Below the pieces are notes generated by a model. That model saw nothing but the letters and a program-made list of their open reading frames with translations, was not told the DNA's origin and searched no databases. Positions 23,242 to 27,229 of a DNA stretch of 27,229 bases are shown in pieces (the stretch's first letter is position 1; each line of letters begins with the position of its first letter). The position numbers were made by a program, and so were the translations under genes. The DNA lies in assembly GCA_903879825.1 (NCBI GenBank), contig CAIRND010000174.1, positions 1-27,229 on the forward strand, read 5' to 3'. Origin of the DNA: an uncultured Geobacteraceae bacterium. GTDB lineage: Bacteria; Desulfobacterota; Desulfuromonadia; Geobacterales; Pseudopelobacteraceae.

Positions 23242-24657
23242 ATGCTTAAAGTACTTTTTACCACCCCCCCGCTCAGCCTGGAAAAGCGCTATGGCTCTCT
23301 TGCCGGTGGCGGCAGTTCTTCTCCGTCACTTGGTATCCTGATGCTTGCTGCGGTGGCGCGCAGTCATGGCTTTGACAGCGCGGTAATTGACGCATCGGCA
23401 CTTGAATTATCAGGGCAGGAGCTACTGCACCGAATTACTATGTTTGCTCCGGACATCATCGGGATTTCTTCGACAACGCTGGCAATTGGCAATGCCAACG
23501 CCCTTGCAGCGGCAGTTAAACGACAATTTCCGTCCATCATTACCGTGGTTGGCGGCCCTCACGCAACGGCCATTCCTGTGGAAACACTGGAGCATTTCAG
23601 TGCCCTTGACATTGCCGTTGTGGGTGAAGGGGAAGAGACCATAGTGGAGTTGCTTGCTGCGTTCCATAACAACACTCCGCTGGCTTCAGTTTCAGGAATC
23701 GTCTATCGCGAAGGCAACGTTCTCCATACAACCGGACGTCGCCAACTGATCAGCAATCTGGATATTCTCCCCTTTCCCGCCTGGGATCTGCTTGAAGGGT
23801 TTCCTGAAAAATATCTGCCGGCACCGTTCAAAGTACGAAACCTTCCGGCGGCAACTCTTGTTACATCGCGTGGCTGCCCCAACAGCTGCATCTTCTGCGA
23901 CAGGTCGGTATTCGGCACTGCCTGCCATGCGTTCAGCGCTGAATACATCGTCAAGCAGATGGCGGATCTGCACCAGCGCTATGGCATCAGGGAGTTCAGT
24001 TTTGAAGATGACACCTTTATTACCTTCAAAAAGCGCCTGACATCAATCTGCTTGCAGCTGCTATCGTTGAAACTGAACGTAACCTGGACCTGCCTCGGAA
24101 GGGTCAACCATATCACCGCCGAAAATCTGGCATTGATGCGCCGGGCCGGCTGTTGGCAGATCAGCTTCGGCATTGAAAGCGGCTCACAGAAAATCCTCGA
24201 CATTGTCAACAAGGGCATTACGCTGGCTCAGGTGCGTCAAGCCGTACGGCTCTGCCGGGATGCCGGAATCAAGGCGAAAGGTTTTTTCATTATGGGGCAT
24301 CCGGGTGAAACAGCGGAAACCCTCCGTAAGAGCCGCGACTTTGCCCTTGAACTTCCCCTGAATGACATCAGTGTATCACTTATGACACCGTTTCCCGGTT
24401 CCGAACTGTATGATCGGGCCGCTGAATTCGGCACCTTCGATACCAACTGGGAAAATATGAATCTGCTCAATGCCGTCTTTGTTCCGCACGGCCTCACCAG
24501 AGAAAATCTTGAAAATGCCCAGAAAGAGCTGATCAAGAGCTTTTACCTGCGGCCACGCGTTGTGTTTGATTACATTATGCGACTTCTGCACCGACCGTCT
24601 CTGGCACGCGGCTTTTGGAACGGTTTTAGATCGTTGCTCCAGAACATGCTGAAATAA
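23242..24657 (+). CDS. B12-binding-type radical SAM protein
   Basis: 471 residues with two clear modules. The cobalamin-binding-like Rossmann domain (about 1-150) opens with MLKVLFTTPPLSLEKRYGSL, then LGILMLAAVARSHGF, PDIIGISSTTLAIGNA, VVGGPHATAIP and VVGEGEETIVELL, all standard text for class B radical SAM enzymes; no DxHxxG motif is seen. The radical SAM core has TSRGCPNSCIFCDRS with Cys 212, 216 and 219, then FSFEDDTFI, ISFGIESGSQKILD and FIMGHPGETAETL. It is a homologue of the gene at 6656-8077 but clearly diverged. Known relatives methylate carbons of sugars (GenK), hopanoids or phosphonates, or catalyse ring rearrangements. The substrate here is probably part of the glycan or its lipid, by context only. 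Confidence 0.87.
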   Translation: MLKVLFTTPPLSLEKRYGSLAGGGSSSPSLGILMLAAVARSHGFDSAVIDASALELSGQELLHRITMFAPDIIGISSTTLAIGNANALAAAVKRQFPSIITVVGGPHATAIPVETLEHFSALDIAVVGEGEETIVELLAAFHNNTPLASVSGIVYREGNVLHTTGRRQLISNLDILPFPAWDLLEGFPEKYLPAPFKVRNLPAATLVTSRGCPNSCIFCDRSVFGTACHAFSAEYIVKQMADLHQRYGIREFSFEDDTFITFKKRLTSICLQLLSLKLNVTWTCLGRVNHITAENLALMRRAGCWQISFGIESGSQKILDIVNKGITLAQVRQAVRLCRDAGIKAKGFFIMGHPGETAETLRKSRDFALELPLNDISVSLMTPFPGSELYDRAAEFGTFDTNWENMNLLNAVFVPHGLTRENLENAQKELIKSFYLRPRVVFDYIMRLLHRPSLARGFWNGFRSLLQNMLK

Positions 24658-24703
24658 GCTGTCTCTGGCAATGCAATAAAACCTGTGCTACTATCCCGCC
24701 ACC

Positions 24704-25414
24704 ATGAAGATACTTGTTCTCATACCCGCGTTCAATGAAGCTTCCGTTATTGCCGTCGTGATTGCCGACATCCGTCGTGTTGTTCCGGAATATGATATTC
24801 TTGTGGTTAATGATGGGTCAAGTGATGCGACAGCTTCTATTGCTGAATCCGCCGGAGCGACCGTCATCTCACACTCTTTTAATATGGGATACGGAGTGAC
24901 CATTCAGACCGGATATAAGTACGCATTTTTCAATGGATTTGACATAATTGTCCAGATCGACGGCGATGGGCAGCACGATCCGACCTGTATTCCAAATCTT
25001 CTTAAACCGGTGCTGTCTCACGAAACTGACTTTGCTCTCGGTTCACGTTTTCTCGGAGCAGAGTCCTATGAGCCCGTATGGGCGCGCCGTCTCGGCATGA
25101 CTTTATTCAGAATTATCGTTTCATGGAAGCTCGGTAAAAAAATCACTGATTCAACCTCCGGATTTCAGGCTTTTAATCGTAGCGTGATCAGCTTTTTTAC
25201 CAGTGACGCCTTTCCAAACGACTATCCGGACGCAGATGTCCTGATCACCCTTCACCTTGCAGGCTTTAGAGTCAATGAGGTGTCGGTGCGTATGCATAAC
25301 AACATCAGCGGAACATCCATGCACAGCGGCCTAATGCCACTGTATTATACGTTCAAAATGCTTCTCTCAATTTTTGTCATTCTATTACATGGCACACAAG
25401 TAGATCGGAGATAA
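24704..25414 (+). CDS. DPM-type GT2 glycosyltransferase paired with DUF2304
   Basis: 236 residues. MKILVLIPAFNEASVIAVVI, DILVVNDGSSDATASIAE, NMGYGVTIQTGYKYAFFNGF and IIVQIDGDGQHDP (DGD at 86-88) mark a dolichyl-phosphate-mannose-synthase-like GT2. FALGSRFLG and DSTSGFQAFNR are the next family blocks. The C-terminal 25 residues are hydrophobic and may anchor it to the membrane. Such enzymes load polyprenyl phosphate with a sugar at the cytoplasmic face. The following gene, four bases away, is a DUF2304 protein; this GT2-DUF2304 pairing recurs in bacterial genomes, suggesting a two-protein unit. It may supply the donor for the GT-C-like proteins in this locus, especially if the DPM-type gene at 19849 is inactive. 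Confidence 0.88.
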   Translation: MKILVLIPAFNEASVIAVVIADIRRVVPEYDILVVNDGSSDATASIAESAGATVISHSFNMGYGVTIQTGYKYAFFNGFDIIVQIDGDGQHDPTCIPNLLKPVLSHETDFALGSRFLGAESYEPVWARRLGMTLFRIIVSWKLGKKITDSTSGFQAFNRSVISFFTSDAFPNDYPDADVLITLHLAGFRVNEVSVRMHNNISGTSMHSGLMPLYYTFKMLLSIFVILLHGTQVDRR

Positions 25415-25418
25415 TTGG

Positions 25419-25802
25419 ATGCCCGTACGCCAGCAGATATTTGCTATCATCATCTGTATTATTGTTTTTGCTGCTGCTATCGACTTGGTGCGCAGGCGCA
25501 TGCTGCGCGAGGAATATTCCGTACTCTGGCTCACTACCAGCGTCGTCATGTTCGCTCTGGTTATCAAATATGACTGGCTGGAAGCGCTGACTCGTTTCAT
25601 CGGGGCATCTCTGCCTACCACCACACTTTTTATAGGTTCCATCGTTTTTCTTATGCTGATATCTGTTCAGTTTTCTATAAAAATATCGCGCCTCACCAAT
25701 CAAATGAAAAATATGGTTCAGGATAATGCCCTGTTACGTGCTGAACTTGATCGACTTGGGAAGGGCGCTGTGCGCAGTGGTGTGGACAATAGCAAAGCGT
25801 AA
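25419..25802 (+). CDS. DUF2304 domain membrane protein
   Basis: 127 residues with three hydrophobic segments (about 7-24, 36-52 and 66-87), a basic/acidic loop RRRMLREEYSVLWL between the first two, and a C-terminal predicted coiled coil (KISRLTNQMKNMVQDNALLR). This is the DUF2304 architecture: a small inner-membrane protein nearly always encoded beside a DPM-like GT2, as here. Its molecular role is not established; a membrane partner or scaffold for the glycosyltransferase, or a helper in moving the lipid-linked sugar, is plausible. It is the last gene of the long plus-strand cluster and is followed by a gene-free stretch. Confidence 0.85.
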   Translation: MPVRQQIFAIIICIIVFAAAIDLVRRRMLREEYSVLWLTTSVVMFALVIKYDWLEALTRFIGASLPTTTLFIGSIVFLMLISVQFSIKISRLTNQMKNMVQDNALLRAELDRLGKGAVRSGVDNSKA

Positions 25803-26138
25803 AAGCAGCGAAGTACTACTCGACGTGGTAGCGCCGGCAGAGCTGAAGAGAAAATCACGACCTCTGGTCTGTTAATACCGATGAAGAATATTATGAAAGC
25901 GATTCCCTTGCATAATTACTGCCCGTAAACAAACACTTTGTCTGGAGGTGCCACTGATCCTTCCGGGAGAATTTTTGAAAAAGTAACAAGAAAAAGAGAG
26001 CGATATCTGCCGTATTCGGATAGAGTGCGCACAGTTGTACTCTGGATATGACAAGCCGGTGTTCATACATGATATTTCCGGTGCGGCAACCCCGTGTATT
26101 CAAACAAATACACGTAATTGCTTAAGGTGATTATCGCC
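25803..26138 (+). other. Gene-free stretch between glycan cluster and sensor gene
   Basis: No convincing coding region on either strand; the short minus-strand frames here have no recognisable domain or ribosome-binding site. A weak hairpin can be drawn at about 25941-25968 (TCTGGAGG against CCTTCCGGGA), followed three bases later by TTTTT, which could be a poor intrinsic terminator for the cluster. I found no good -35/-10 pair, no sigma-54 site and no recognised riboswitch. The sensor gene that follows must have its promoter somewhere in this stretch. Confidence 0.5.
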
Positions 26139-27229
26139 ATGTTTAATACATCCTCCCCGCCACCGGTTATCCGCAATCCGTTTCTCAAGCGTCTTGTCAC
26201 GATCATTCTGCTTCTTAATCTCCTTGTTGCAGCCATTGTCGGATATTCCCTTCAAAAAAGCAAAACTCACTATGAAAATCAGGCGAAAGTAACCACCAGA
26301 AACATCTCCCGCATTCTTGATGAAAATATTGCCGGTGTCTTTGAAAAAGCAAATATTGCTCTTCAGGTTGTCTGTGATGAGACCGAACATCAATTGAGAC
26401 AAGGTACTATCGGAGCAGATTCGCTGGACACTTTTATCATTCGTCAGCATTCCCGGCTGCCGGAACTTATCACCTTGAGGGTAACCAACGCCGCCGGAGA
26501 TGCCATCTATGGAGCAAAAACAAAAGCCGCCACAACCATAAACCTTGCCCACCGGGATTATTTTGTCTCCCTTCGCGACAACCCAAGCGTGGGCATAGTC
26601 ATTTCGAAGCCAATAGTAGGCGGTATTTCCGGAAAATGGATGGTGATTCTTGCCCGTCGCATCAACCGACCTGACGGCACCTTTGCCGGGTTGGTTTATG
26701 CCGGCATCGGACTTGAATATCTAACCAGTAATTTTTCAGAATTGAATGTAGGAGCACACGGGGTAATAACGCTGCTTGATGCAGATTTGTCCCTTGTCGT
26801 TCGTCACCCGGAACCCCTGAAAATCGGCGCTAACATCGGCCAGAAAGTCGGTTCCCGTCAATTGCTTGATATGGTTACATCCGGAAAGACAGCGGAAACG
26901 TACAAGGCAATAAGCAGTGTTGATGGTATGGAACGAGTGTTCTCCTACCGCAAGCTCTCTCACGACCAGCCTTTTTACATCGTTACGGGATTATCACCCC
27001 GTGACTATCTTGCCGGATGGCGTATGGAGGCTTTAGAGTTATCTATTGGTTGGGTGCTGTTTTGTCTTGTCACGGTTGTATTTGCCACGCTCTTTTACCG
27101 GGAGTGGCACCGTACCAGGATGGTGGAGTTAGGCGCCATGGAAAGCGAGCAACGCTTCCGTTCTTTTGTTGAAAACGCCAATGACCTCATCTACACGTTG
27201 TCACCAACGGGGATTATTACCTCGGTGGC
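26139..27229 (+). CDS. Membrane sensor protein with Cache-like and PAS domains, N-terminal part (3' end outside window)
   Basis: The frame is open from the ATG at 26139 to the window end, 363 residues. TAAGGTGAT lies eight bases before the start. A first membrane segment is at about 18-38. A periplasmic region to about 300 contains INLAHRDYFVSLRDNPSVGI, SKPIVGGISGKWMVILARR and DGTFAGLVYAGIGLEYL, the text of Cache (PDC-type) ligand-sensing domains. The second membrane segment is at about 300-320 (LSIGWVLFCLVTVVFATLF). ESEQRFRSFVENANDLIYTL opens a PAS domain at about 333. The output module is off the window: a histidine kinase or a diguanylate cyclase would both be usual. It could control the glycan cluster upstream, but nothing in the sequence shows that. 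Confidence 0.82.
   Translation, partial: MFNTSSPPPVIRNPFLKRLVTIILLLNLLVAAIVGYSLQKSKTHYENQAKVTTRNISRILDENIAGVFEKANIALQVVCDETEHQLRQGTIGADSLDTFIIRQHSRLPELITLRVTNAAGDAIYGAKTKAATTINLAHRDYFVSLRDNPSVGIVISKPIVGGISGKWMVILARRINRPDGTFAGLVYAGIGLEYLTSNFSELNVGAHGVITLLDADLSLVVRHPEPLKIGANIGQKVGSRQLLDMVTSGKTAETYKAISSVDGMERVFSYRKLSHDQPFYIVTGLSPRDYLAGWRMEALELSIGWVLFCLVTVVFATLFYREWHRTRMVELGAMESEQRFRSFVENANDLIYTLSPTGIITSV

Noticed and set aside
24660..24703. TGGCAA-N17-TACTAT as a promoter for the terminal GT2/DUF2304 pair
   Set aside because: The -35 matches at only three of six positions; the 46-base gap is unremarkable within an operon.
26100..26552. Minus-strand open frame of 150 codons opposite the sensor gene
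   Set aside because: The plus strand encodes a continuous Cache-PAS sensor with a good ribosome-binding site.
1..27229. Insertion sequences, CRISPR arrays, tRNA or rRNA genes
   Set aside because: No transposase-like protein, terminal inverted repeats, regular spacer-repeat pattern or structural RNA was seen on either strand.

Overview
This window is almost entirely one glycan-assembly locus. It most likely comes from a Gram-negative bacterium of the Geobacter/Desulfuromonadales type. That placement is an inference from three things: a GT9 (ADP-heptose/LPS-type) glycosyltransferase, a TMTC-like TPR membrane protein and DUF2304, and several B12-type radical SAM enzymes lying among glycosyltransferases. 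No rRNA or other marker gene is present to confirm it. Base composition is moderate, about half G+C in hand-counted lines of most genes, with clearly AT-rich islands.

Layout. (a) 1-1974, plus strand: the 3' end of a radical SAM/SPASM enzyme, overlapped by one base with a UDP-galactopyranose-mutase-like flavoprotein. (b) 2011-3909, minus strand: a polytopic GT-C-like protein with C-terminal TPRs and its own good sigma-70 promoter at 3987-4015. (c) 4175-25802, plus strand: about 21.6 kb of closely spaced, co-directional genes, probably one long transcription unit. It begins with a Wzx-type flippase. Next come a GT61 enzyme broken by a -1 frameshift, a B12-type radical SAM enzyme and three unlike glycosyltransferases. 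A radical SAM/SPASM enzyme and a cupin - DegT aminotransferase - methyltransferase cassette follow. The rest is a run of GT4, GT2, GT4, GT2 and GT9 enzymes, a second frameshifted gene (a DPM-type GT2), a GT-C-like membrane protein, another GT2, a second B12-type radical SAM enzyme, and a closing DPM-type GT2 / DUF2304 pair. (d) 25803-26138 has no convincing gene. From 26139 a Cache-PAS membrane sensor runs off the window end.

How the genes may work together (inference). Cytoplasmic GT2, GT4 and GT9 enzymes would build an oligosaccharide on a lipid carrier. The aminotransferase and methyltransferase would supply an N-methylated amino sugar. The flippase would move the product across the inner membrane. 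DPM-type GT2s would charge polyprenyl phosphate with a sugar used outside by the GT-C-like proteins. Radical SAM enzymes would make modifications ordinary sugar enzymes cannot. No initiating phosphoglycosyltransferase, polymerase, chain-length regulator or nucleotide-sugar dehydratase is visible, so the locus must rely on genes elsewhere.

The points most worth checking are the two glycosyltransferases each one base short in a homopolymer, both in the -1 direction; the density of radical SAM enzymes in one glycan locus; and the AT-rich segment of roughly 9.5-12.1 kb whose left edge falls inside a glycosyltransferase gene.
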